A stretch of DNA of 8,817 nt from contig CAJGCF010000059.1 of assembly GCA_904501865.1 (NCBI GenBank), positions 1-8,817 of the forward strand, given 5' to 3'. Position numbers and translations under genes: made by a program. Within the stretch, counting starts at the first letter, position 1; each line of letters begins with the position of its first letter. This document shows, piece by piece, positions 1-4,952 of this stretch. The notes beneath the pieces were generated by a model. That model saw only the letters and a program-made list of their open reading frames with translations. It had not been told where the DNA came from and searched no databases. The stretch comes from an uncultured Clostridia bacterium. GTDB taxonomy: Bacteria; Bacillota; Clostridia; Oscillospirales; CAG-272.

Positions 1-710
1 GCGTCTGCCTCGCGGAGAGCGTTAAGACGGTCGCGGGTGATAGCTCCGAGGCATCTTACTCCGAGACCGGGTCCGGGGAAGGGCTGACGGTACACCATTG
101 CATGAGGGAGACCGAGAGCCTCACCGACAACTCTAACCTCGTCCTTAAAGAGAAGCTTCAAGGGCTCGACAAGCTCGAACTGAAGGTCATCGGGAAGTCC
201 GCCTACGTTATGGTGAGACTTGACTGCCTTTTTGCCCTCTGCCTGCTTGATGCTCTCAAGGATGTCGGGGTATATAGTTCCTTGCGCCAAAAATTCAACA
301 CCCTCAAGCTTTCTTGCCTCGTCGGCGAAAACCTCTATAAACTCTTTGCCGATTATCTTTCTCTTGCTCTCGGGGTCACTGACTCCCGCGAGAAGATCAA
401 GGAAGCGGTCGGTCGCATCGACGTATATAAGGTTTGCATCAAGCTGATTGCGGAACACCTCAACGACGTTCTCGCTCTCATTCTTTCTCATAAGTCCGTG
501 ATTTACGTGAACACAGACGAGCTGCTTACCGATAGCCTTTATGAGCAGAGCCGCAACGACAGAGCTGTCAACTCCGCCCGAAAGCGCCAAAAGCACCCTC
601 TTGTCTCCAACCTGCGCTTGAATTTCCTTTATCTGCTCGGCGATGAACGCGTTTGCAAGCTCAAAATTTGTTATTCTTTCCATTGTCTCAGGACGAACGT
701 TGTTTTGCAT
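1..710 (-). CDS. guaA: GMP synthase, ATP-pyrophosphatase subunit (3' end cut by window)
   Basis: Amidates XMP to GMP with ATP, the last step of guanine nucleotide synthesis in the cytoplasm. The 236 visible codons carry the N-type ATP-pyrophosphatase P-loop SGGVDSS (residues 44-50), KRKIIG (116-121), the LAQGTIYPD segment (141-149), KSHHNVGGLP (164-173), VEPLK..FKDEVR (181-193) and the PFPGPGLGVR signature (210-219), which leads into the dimerisation domain lost at base 1. The start is firm: AGGAGG lies 7 bases upstream, directly after the stop of the preceding gene. The usual N-terminal class I glutaminase domain (about 200 residues) is absent, so this is a stand-alone synthetase subunit like archaeal GuaAb and, from memory, some Clostridia. 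It needs a separately encoded glutaminase or free ammonia. It lies 14 bases after the CofE-like gene and is probably translationally coupled to it. Family assignment is near certain; the lack of the glutaminase domain is seen directly. Confidence 0.95.
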   Translation of the reverse strand, partial: MQNNVRPETMERITNFELANAFIAEQIKEIQAQVGDKRVLLALSGGVDSSVVAALLIKAIGKQLVCVHVNHGLMRKNESENVVEVFRNQLDANLIYVDATDRFLDLLAGVSDPESKRKIIGKEFIEVFADEARKLEGVEFLAQGTIYPDILESIKQAEGKKAVKSHHNVGGLPDDLQFELVEPLKLLFKDEVRVVGEALGLPHAMVYRQPFPGPGLGVRCLGAITRDRLNALREAD

Positions 711-724
711 AATCTGACCTCCTG

Positions 725-1924
725 TCAGTTGGTGTAGTTGTCAAAATAACCCTGAACGAGAACCACGGGGGTACCCTTGTCTCCCGAGCCTGACGTCAGG
801 TCGCAGAGAGAGCCGATAAGATCGGTCAGCTGACGGGGAGTTGTGCCCTGGGATGCCATATTTCCAACAAGGCTTGAGCCGTCCTTTGCCTTGATGGACG
901 CCGAGATAGCCGCCTTGAGCTCCTCGCCCGAGAGATCCTTGAAATCATTGTCTGCGAGGTACTTGAGCTTGAGCTCGTTAGGAGTTCCGATAAGACCGTC
1001 GGTAAATGCGGGGGAAACGACGGGGTCAGCAAGCTCCCAGATCTTACCCTGGGGGTCCTTGAACGCGCCGTCACCGTACACCATTACCTCAACGTGCTTG
1101 CCCGTTGCATCAAGAACGTTCTTTTGAATAGCATAAACGAGATCGCGGCAGTCACGAGGGAAGAGTTTTATCTTGTCCTCTGTGGACTTGTTAGAGCCGA
1201 GCAGACCGTACTTTTCATTGTATCCGCTTCCGTTCACAGAAGCGTTCATAATATCATCAAGAGAGCAGACTACCTTTGCTCCACCCGCCAGAAGAATTCT
1301 CTTTGTGCGCGCTCTGGTGTGAATGTCGCAGTTGATGATATGGTCGGCGTAGGGAAGGATAGCCTTTGCCTGATTCGCGAAGATTATCTCGACCTCGGCG
1401 CCGCACTCCTTTACGAGATTTCCGTAATATTCAACGTAGTCGACACCTGTGAATTCATGCTTTTCATATCCGAAAAGCTTTCTGTATTGTTCAAGGGAAA
1501 GAACGTCGGAGTAGGGATTCACGCCCGATTCGTCAAGCATATCCATGCTGATAAGGTGATTTCCGACCTCGTCAGAGGGATAGCTTAGCATAAGCACGAC
1601 CTTCTTGCAGCCCTTGGCAATACCGCGCAGGCATATAGCGAAGCGGTTTCTCGAAAGGATAGGGAATATAACTCCCACAACTCCTCCGCCGAGCTTACTC
1701 TTAACGTCTGCCGCGATATCGTCCACCGAGCAGTAGTTGCCCTGTGCGCGTGCGACGATAGACTCTGTCAGGGATATAACGTCTCGATCTTTGATATCAA
1801 AGCCCTCGCTCTTTGCGGCGTCAAGAACGCAATCGGTTACCATAACGGCAAGGTCGTCGCCCTCACGGAAAATGGGGCAGCGGATACCTCTTGACACTGT
1901 ACCGACTTTTCTGTTTTTTTCCAT
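725..1924 (-). CDS. Coenzyme F420-0:L-glutamate ligase family protein (CofE-like)
   Basis: A 399-residue protein of the F420 gamma-glutamyl ligase family (PF01996, CofE/FbiB type). CofE uses GTP to add glutamate to the lactyl-phosphate tail of F420-0. The N-terminal part is family-like: GTVSRGIRCPIFREGDDL, then a DVISLTESIVARAQGNY strand-helix matching the CofE 'vvsKaEG' segment, then GGGVVGVIFPILSRNRF. It is longer than classical CofE (about 250 residues), and the C-terminal 150 residues, including VMVYGDGAFKDPQGKIWELADPVVSP, look like a family-specific extension. No other F420 gene is in the window and most Clostridia lack F420, so the true substrate is uncertain. An in-frame ATG at 1931-1933 abuts the AGGAG (1934-1938), too close to work. 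The ATG at 1922-1924 has 9-base spacing and is chosen. It heads the operon containing guaA, behind two predicted promoters and a leader hairpin. Confidence 0.8.
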   Translation of the reverse strand: MEKNRKVGTVSRGIRCPIFREGDDLAVMVTDCVLDAAKSEGFDIKDRDVISLTESIVARAQGNYCSVDDIAADVKSKLGGGVVGVIFPILSRNRFAICLRGIAKGCKKVVLMLSYPSDEVGNHLISMDMLDESGVNPYSDVLSLEQYRKLFGYEKHEFTGVDYVEYYGNLVKECGAEVEIIFANQAKAILPYADHIINCDIHTRARTKRILLAGGAKVVCSLDDIMNASVNGSGYNEKYGLLGSNKSTEDKIKLFPRDCRDLVYAIQKNVLDATGKHVEVMVYGDGAFKDPQGKIWELADPVVSPAFTDGLIGTPNELKLKYLADNDFKDLSGEELKAAISASIKAKDGSSLVGNMASQGTTPRQLTDLIGSLCDLTSGSGDKGTPVVLVQGYFDNYTN

Positions 1925-1933
1925 ATATTTCAT

Positions 1934-1938
1934 CTCCT
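1934..1938 (-). promoter_or_regulatory. RBS that sets the start of the CofE-like gene
   Basis: AGGAG on the minus strand. The nearest in-frame ATG (1931-1933) touches it with no spacer, while the second ATG (1922-1924) is 9 bases away. The second is therefore the likely start, removing three residues (MKY). Confidence 0.75.
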
Positions 1939-1963
1939 AAAATAAATTTCGGATAACGTCGCG

Positions 1964-1999
1964 CAAAAACCGCGTGGGATACCGCACTTGCGGTTTTTG
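1964..1999 (-). promoter_or_regulatory. Leader hairpin of the CofE-like/guaA operon
   Basis: A perfect 10-bp inverted repeat (CAAAAACCGC at 1964-1973, GCGGTTTTTG at 1990-1999) with a 16-base loop. It lies between the proximal promoter (-10 at 2025-2030) and the ribosome site (1934-1938). A smaller stem, ACCGC/GCGGT at 1981-1985 and 1990-1994, uses the same right arm, so the two folds exclude each other. The T5 run is inside the stem rather than after it, so this is not a classic terminator. It could attenuate or stabilise the leader. No known riboswitch was recognised. Confidence 0.5.
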
Positions 2000-2024
2000 T
2001 GTGGTAAAAACAAATTTACATTTT

Positions 2025-2053
2025 ATTATATCAAAAAAATCATCAAAATTCAA
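2025..2053 (-). promoter_or_regulatory. Proximal promoter of the CofE-like/guaA operon
   Basis: On the minus strand the -35 is TTGAAT (2048-2053) and the -10 is TATAAT (2025-2030), with 17 bases between them. Transcription should start near 2018, giving a leader of about 95 bases that contains the 1964-1999 hairpin. Confidence 0.65.
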
Positions 2054-2142
2054 TGTATATTTTTTGAACAAATACATTTTTTAGAACGTTTTTTTGTCCC
2101 AGAAACAGATAAATCTGTAAAATTTGTGTTTTTACGTTAAAA

Positions 2143-2171
2143 ATTATAGCACTTGATATATTATTTGTCAA
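2143..2171 (-). promoter_or_regulatory. Perfect-consensus distal promoter, leftward
   Basis: On the minus strand a perfect TTGACA (2166-2171) and a perfect TATAAT (2143-2148) are separated by 17 bases. The predicted start is near 2136, about 120 bases upstream of the second promoter. Its transcript would contain a small ACAGAT/ATCTGT hairpin (2105-2118). It could be a second promoter of the CofE-like/guaA operon or drive a short untranslated RNA. Confidence 0.7.
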
Positions 2172-2308
2172 TATTCCCGATAAAATCCTCTTGCAGAAAT
2201 TAAAAGTCATCTGATGAAAATTTTTGTGAAATTTAATGAAAAAACGACACAGGGAAGCCGCAGAGACGAAAGCTTTTGGAAAAAATAAAAATATTTTTTA
2301 AAAAACTA

Positions 2309-2337
2309 TTGAATTTTCACTTTTGTTATGTTATAAT
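2309..2337 (+). promoter_or_regulatory. Promoter of tRNA-Trp
   Basis: TTGAAT (2309-2314), 17-base spacer, TATAAT (2332-2337), preceded by A/T tracts typical of stable-RNA promoters. The start is predicted near 2344, leaving a short leader of about 38 bases before the mature tRNA. Confidence 0.8.
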
Positions 2338-2381
2338 ATATTGGTCGCACAGCCGCGAGGCAATGCGATACACTTAAATAC

Positions 2382-2457
2382 AGGGGTATAGCTCAGTTGG
2401 TAGAGTACCGGTCTCCAAAACCGTGGGTCGTGGGTTCGAGCCCTTCTGCCCCTGCCA
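2382..2457 (+). tRNA. tRNA-Trp (anticodon CCA)
   Basis: A full cloverleaf can be drawn: acceptor AGGGGTA/TGCCCCT with one G-T pair, D arm GCTC-AGTTGGTA-GAGT, anticodon loop CTCCAAA (anticodon CCA at 2415-2417), five-base variable loop, T loop TTCGAGC, discriminator G and an encoded CCA tail. The layout is like E. coli tRNA-Trp. Two stem positions are irregular: C27 opposite T43 in the anticodon stem, and T50 opposite T64 in the T stem, with G51-T63 beside it. It has its own promoter and terminator, which argues for a functional gene. Confidence 0.93.
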
Positions 2458-2498
2458 ACAAAAAGAGAACTTTTGTCTACCAAAAGTTCTCTTTTTGT
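2458..2498 (+). terminator. Terminator of tRNA-Trp
   Basis: An 18-bp perfect inverted repeat (2458-2475 and 2481-2498) with the five-base loop TCTAC. It starts directly after the CCA tail and ends in T-rich sequence. The A-rich left arm means it could also stop leftward transcription. Confidence 0.9.
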
Positions 2499-2502
2499 TT
2501 AT

Positions 2503-2686
2503 CCAAGCCGCAGGCTTGGTATATCATCACCGCGCGAAGTGCGGTGCATATCATCAAGGGCGGCAAACCGCCCTTGTATCTCATCACGCGCCAGCGTGCA
2601 TCCTCCTGCGGCTTGATGAGATACAACACTGCGTGTTGATGATATACCGCAACAAGTTGCGGATGATATACAAGGCTTACGCCTTG
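2503..2686. repeat. Modular array of palindromes joined by conserved linkers
   Basis: Seven short palindromes follow one another: CCAAGCC/GGCTTGG (2503-2519), CACCGC/GCGGTG (2528-2546), CAAGGGCGG/CCGCCCTTG (2555-2576), CACGC/GCGTG (2585-2598), AACAC/GTGTT (2625-2637), CCGCAA/TTGCGG (2647-2662) and CAAGGC/GCCTTG (2671-2686). The left half is joined by GTATATCATCA, GCATATCATCA and GTATCTCATCA (2519-2529, 2546-2556, 2576-2586). The right half is joined by TGATGAGATAC, TGATGATATAC and GATGATATAC (2614-2624, 2637-2647, 2662-2671), the reverse complement of the same linker. At the centre, CCTGCGGCTT (2605-2614) is the exact complement of AAGCCGCAGG in the first palindrome (2505-2514). The whole can fold as small hairpins or as one large stem. 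It is not a CRISPR array, because the spaced units are the palindromes. It resembles REP or MITE-like noncoding repeats. I believe similar arrays occur in gut Clostridia but know no name for them. Confidence 0.85.
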
Positions 2687-2712
2687 ATTTGTTTACAAAA
2701 GTGTGGTATAAT
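2684..2712 (+). promoter_or_regulatory. Promoter of the DUF2695-like gene
   Basis: TTGATT (2684-2689), 17-base spacer, TATAAT (2707-2712). The first three bases of the -35 box are the end of the last palindrome of the array, so the repeat edge forms part of the promoter. Confidence 0.65.
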
Positions 2713-2749
2713 ATAACTGATGAACTAGAATATTACGGAGGTTAGTAAT

Positions 2750-2980
2750 ATGGCAGACTACATTCTCTCTGAAGAAAATGTGCAAAAATTATTTGCATAT
2801 TTGGAAGATCAATTGGATGCTTGTGGTTGTGATAACACTCTACGCTACACAGAACAATGGCTTAAAGACAATATTTCATCGGAACTGCATGAAAGTGTAA
2901 TTGCCGAAATTACTGATATGGGTGGCTATTGCGACTGCGAAGTATTGCTCAATTGCTATGAAGATTATGATATAGAATAA
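2750..2980 (+). CDS. Small acidic DUF2695-like protein
   Basis: A 76-residue acidic cytoplasmic protein with no signal peptide or membrane segment. The stretch CGCDNTLRYTEQWL (residues 25-38) followed by GGYCDCEVLLN (58-68) is the pattern I associate with DUF2695 (cysteine/aspartate, 'TLR.T..WL', then 'GG.CDCEVL.N'). Function is unknown. The conserved cysteines could bind metal, but that is inference. GGAGG (2737-2741) lies 8 bases before the ATG and a promoter sits at 2684-2712, so it forms its own transcription unit ending at the 3087-3130 hairpin. It reads opposite to the genes around it and looks more AT-rich than they do, which with the repeat array next door suggests an accessory insertion beside tRNA-Trp. 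Confidence 0.75.
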   Translation: MADYILSEENVQKLFAYLEDQLDACGCDNTLRYTEQWLKDNISSELHESVIAEITDMGGYCDCEVLLNCYEDYDIE

Positions 2981-3080
2981 GTAATATTCAAATTCCCGTA
3001 ATGAATACACAAACGAAAATCGCGCACCTTTTTTGCGTTTTTACCTACTTCTACGCACCGTTTGCGCGTTTCTTCGCAAC

Positions 3081-3130
3081 AAAAAAGGGGCTGAGTCAAT
3101 CGCCTTCTAAAAAGCTTTTGACTCAGCCCC
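3081..3130. terminator. Bidirectional terminator between convergent genes
   Basis: GGGGCTGAGTCAA (3087-3099) and TTGACTCAGCCCC (3118-3130) form a perfect 13-bp stem with an 18-base loop. On the minus strand it is followed by T6 (3081-3086), a strong terminator for the oxidoreductase gene ending at 3140. On the plus strand it is followed by ATTTTA and more T-rich sequence and can end the DUF2695-like transcript. The left arm recurs at 8651-8662. Confidence 0.85.
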
Positions 3131-3139
3131 ATTTTAAGT

Positions 3140-4438
3140 TTATATTTTTTTATCGTCCGTTGCGGGATTGTCTATCAATTCACCGCTTTCTGTGAATCGC
3201 GAGCCGTGGCAGGGGCAATCCCAGGAGTGCTCCTGCTTGTTGTATTTTAAAGCGCAACCAAGATGGGGACAGCGCGGAGTGGTTGGTGTCAAAATGCCCA
3301 TTAGGGATTCAAGGGAATTCACGGCAAGCTGTGGGCGCAGCATACTTCGTGACGGGGAGAAGACCGAGGAGAACGGATTGTCCTTGCCTTGTATCAGGTC
3401 TGCCAAGATCATAGCCGACACCATAGCCGAGCTCATTCCCCACTTATTAAAGCCTGTTGCCACAAACAAGTCCTGCGTTTGCTTGGCGTACTGACCGATA
3501 TATGGAACGCCGTCCAGCGTCATACAGTCCTGCGTAGCCCATCTGTTGACTATCTTGGCTTTGGGGTAATATTTTCGCGCAAAATCCTCGAGCTCATTGA
3601 AGCTTCCGCCATTTTTGCCCGTTCTGTGAGAGCCGCCGCCCAGAAGCAAAAGGTCTTGATAATTGCGGAAGGAGAGCCCTGTTTCTGATTTGTCCACGTA
3701 CATTCCGTCCACGTCCTGCGCGCCCTTTAGTGCGAGCACGTACGAGCGATGCTGATATAGCTTCAAAAAGTATCCTCCGTGCTTGTTGAGTATAGGAAAG
3801 TGCGTGGCTATTATGATCTTTTCGCAATCAATACTGCCGTGCTCCGTTATTGCTTTTCTGGGCATAAGCTCAAGCACCTTTGTGTTTTCATATATAGGGA
3901 GATCCTTTGCCAAGCCATGCAAAAATTTGAGAGGATGAAATTGCGCCTGATCCCGCACAAGCACTGCTCCCGCAGTGTTGAAAGGGAGAGAATCGGTGCA
4001 GGAAAGCTCTGCCGCCACGCCAAGCTCGCGGAGCGCGGAGGTCTCCTTTTCAAGCTTTGAAAGACCGTCTATGGAATACACGTACGAGTCCTTCTTCTCA
4101 TAGTCGCAGGGGATATCCTTGGCAAGCCTATCATATTCTCGGCAAGCCTCAAGCTGGGCAGCTACATACAGCTCGGCTTTTTCCTGCCCGAACTGCTTTA
4201 TCAATTTGTCGTATATAAGTCCGTGCTGAAGGGTTATTTTTGCGGTCGTGTTTTTAGTAATGCCGTGGCATATTTTGTCTGCCTCGACCAGAATACAATC
4301 TACGCCGCGCCGCTTCAGCATATAAGCGCACAAGATTCCCGTGATGCCGCCGCCCACTATGAGAACGTGAGTTTTTTTGCTCTTGGTCAGCGGAGCAAAC
4401 GTCACGCGCTCCACGCCATCTATCCATATAGAGTTCAT
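3140..4438 (-). CDS. FAD-dependent oxidoreductase with C-terminal Rieske [2Fe-2S] domain
   Basis: A 432-residue protein of the DAO (PF01266)-plus-Rieske architecture, like Bacillus YhfW. The N-terminal Rossmann dinucleotide motif is GGGITG (29-34), with E52 ending the second strand to hold the FAD ribose. The C-terminal Rieske site is CPHLGC (390-395) and CPCHGS (408-413). By homology to bc1-type Rieske proteins the cluster ligands are C390, H392, C408 and H411, with C395-C410 as the stabilising disulfide. It probably passes electrons from an organic substrate through FAD to the 2Fe-2S cluster; the substrate is unknown. There is no signal peptide or membrane segment, so it is likely cytoplasmic. 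It is shorter than YhfW (about 510 residues, from memory) but both domains look complete. AGAGGTG (4444-4450) precedes the ATG. It is monocistronic, lying between the terminators at 4495-4537 and 3081-3130. No clear promoter was found in 4439-4495. Confidence 0.92.
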   Translation of the reverse strand: MNSIWIDGVERVTFAPLTKSKKTHVLIVGGGITGILCAYMLKRRGVDCILVEADKICHGITKNTTAKITLQHGLIYDKLIKQFGQEKAELYVAAQLEACREYDRLAKDIPCDYEKKDSYVYSIDGLSKLEKETSALRELGVAAELSCTDSLPFNTAGAVLVRDQAQFHPLKFLHGLAKDLPIYENTKVLELMPRKAITEHGSIDCEKIIIATHFPILNKHGGYFLKLYQHRSYVLALKGAQDVDGMYVDKSETGLSFRNYQDLLLLGGGSHRTGKNGGSFNELEDFARKYYPKAKIVNRWATQDCMTLDGVPYIGQYAKQTQDLFVATGFNKWGMSSAMVSAMILADLIQGKDNPFSSVFSPSRSMLRPQLAVNSLESLMGILTPTTPRCPHLGCALKYNKQEHSWDCPCHGSRFTESGELIDNPATDDKKI

Positions 4439-4494
4439 ATTATCACCTCTTTAGGATAGTATTCTCTTATCTTGCGCGGGCTATTCTTAAATAG

Positions 4495-4537
4495 AAAAAC
4501 AACGATCGACGGAGATATGCCTCGCGGTCGCTCGTTG
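4495..4537 (-). terminator. Terminator of the two-component operon
   Basis: On the minus strand CAACGAGCGAC and GTCGATCGTTG (4527-4537 and 4500-4510) form an 11-bp stem with one mismatch and a 16-base loop, followed by T5 (4495-4499). It lies 14 bases after the stop of the last operon gene. Confidence 0.8.
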
Positions 4538-4550
4538 CTTTTATTGAACG

Positions 4551-4952
4551 TTATTTTAGTAATTCATCGGTCAGACGGATTATCTCGGGCGCTATCTTTG
4601 CCCGTTCGCATTTTGTGACGAGGTTATATACGGGATACGCGACGCCTACTGCAACGCCACCGATAAGTCCGATGATAATTCCAAGAGGAAGCGCCAAGTG
4701 ACTGTATGTGCCGAGAATCTCACCCAGGTCAGACATAATAAGGCTCATTCCAAATCCGAGGATCAGGGCGCCGATAATTCCAATGGCAAGAGATATTGCC
4801 TGTGCTTTCTGTGTTACCCCCGAATCAAGGCGGCGCAGACGGTCCAGTTTGTCCTCTTCCTTACGGGTATATTTTTCGCGGATTTTTTTGAGCTCGGCCT
4901 GTTCCTTGGCGGAGTAGGTGTAACTGAATCCGTCCCTGTTGTTATTATCCAT
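4551..4952 (-). CDS. Small two-helix membrane protein, paralog of the 7857-8225 gene
   Basis: A 133-residue protein: charged N-terminal half with probable coiled-coil character (about 15-45, including EEDKLDRLRRLD), hydrophobic helix about 51-73 carrying GMSLIMSDLG (68-77), second helix about 84-108 ending in YPVYN, then a charged tail ending IIRLTDELLK. It aligns over most of its length with the protein at 7857-8225, sharing LRxLD, GMSLxMxDxG, the GI.IG glycine-rich helix, P..N and a final IIxL(S/T)D. Function is unknown. Automatic annotations sometimes call relatives dihydropteridine reductase, but no nucleotide-binding motif is visible. The start at 4952 is chosen because AAGGAG (4960-4965) is 7 bases upstream. 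It overlaps the preceding gene by 8 bases (ATGGATAA), indicating coupled translation. Last gene of the kinase operon. Confidence 0.85.
   Translation of the reverse strand: MDNNNRDGFSYTYSAKEQAELKKIREKYTRKEEDKLDRLRRLDSGVTQKAQAISLAIGIIGALILGFGMSLIMSDLGEILGTYSHLALPLGIIIGLIGGVAVGVAYPVYNLVTKCERAKIAPEIIRLTDELLK

Larger units (their letters stand above)
1939..2308. other. AT-rich divergent intergenic region
   Basis: About 370 bases separating the leftward CofE-like/guaA operon from the rightward tRNA-Trp. It holds the two leftward promoters and the leader hairpin listed separately, and A/T-rich tracts around 2281-2300 that could act as an UP element for the tRNA promoter. I see no coding potential and no riboswitch that I recognise. 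Confidence 0.6.

Noticed and set aside
102..737. Long plus-strand open frame
   Set aside because: It is antisense to the GMP synthase frame, which carries the P-loop and PFPGPGLGVR signatures. The antisense translation has no recognisable domain.
1094..1588. Plus-strand open frame of 164 codons
   Set aside because: It lies antisense within the CofE-like gene, with no ribosome site and no domain.
1972..1985. T-box-like GTGGGATACCGC on the plus strand
   Set aside because: It does not match the GGTGGTACCGCG core, there is no specifier stem, and no gene follows in that direction.
1925..2140. Purine or other known riboswitch ahead of the guaA operon
   Set aside because: The conserved purine-riboswitch loop and core motifs are not visible; only simple hairpins are present.
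2503..2686. CRISPR array
   Set aside because: The conserved units are only 10-11 bases, change orientation at the centre and separate palindromes rather than unique spacers. No cas genes are present.
2397..2716. Two plus-strand open frames
   Set aside because: They run from inside the tRNA through the terminator and the palindrome array, so they are not coding.
2457..2750. Phage or integrative-element attachment site at the tRNA 3' end
   Set aside because: No repeat of the tRNA 3' end and no integrase is found in the window.
3021..3068. Nested short inverted repeats (CGCGCA/TGCGCG and TGCGT/ACGCA)
   Set aside because: Stems are only 5-6 bp with long loops beside a much better terminator. 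Too weak to call.
3001..3195. Plus-strand open frame of 64 codons
   Set aside because: It reads through the terminator hairpin and into the 3' end of the opposite gene, and it lacks a ribosome site.
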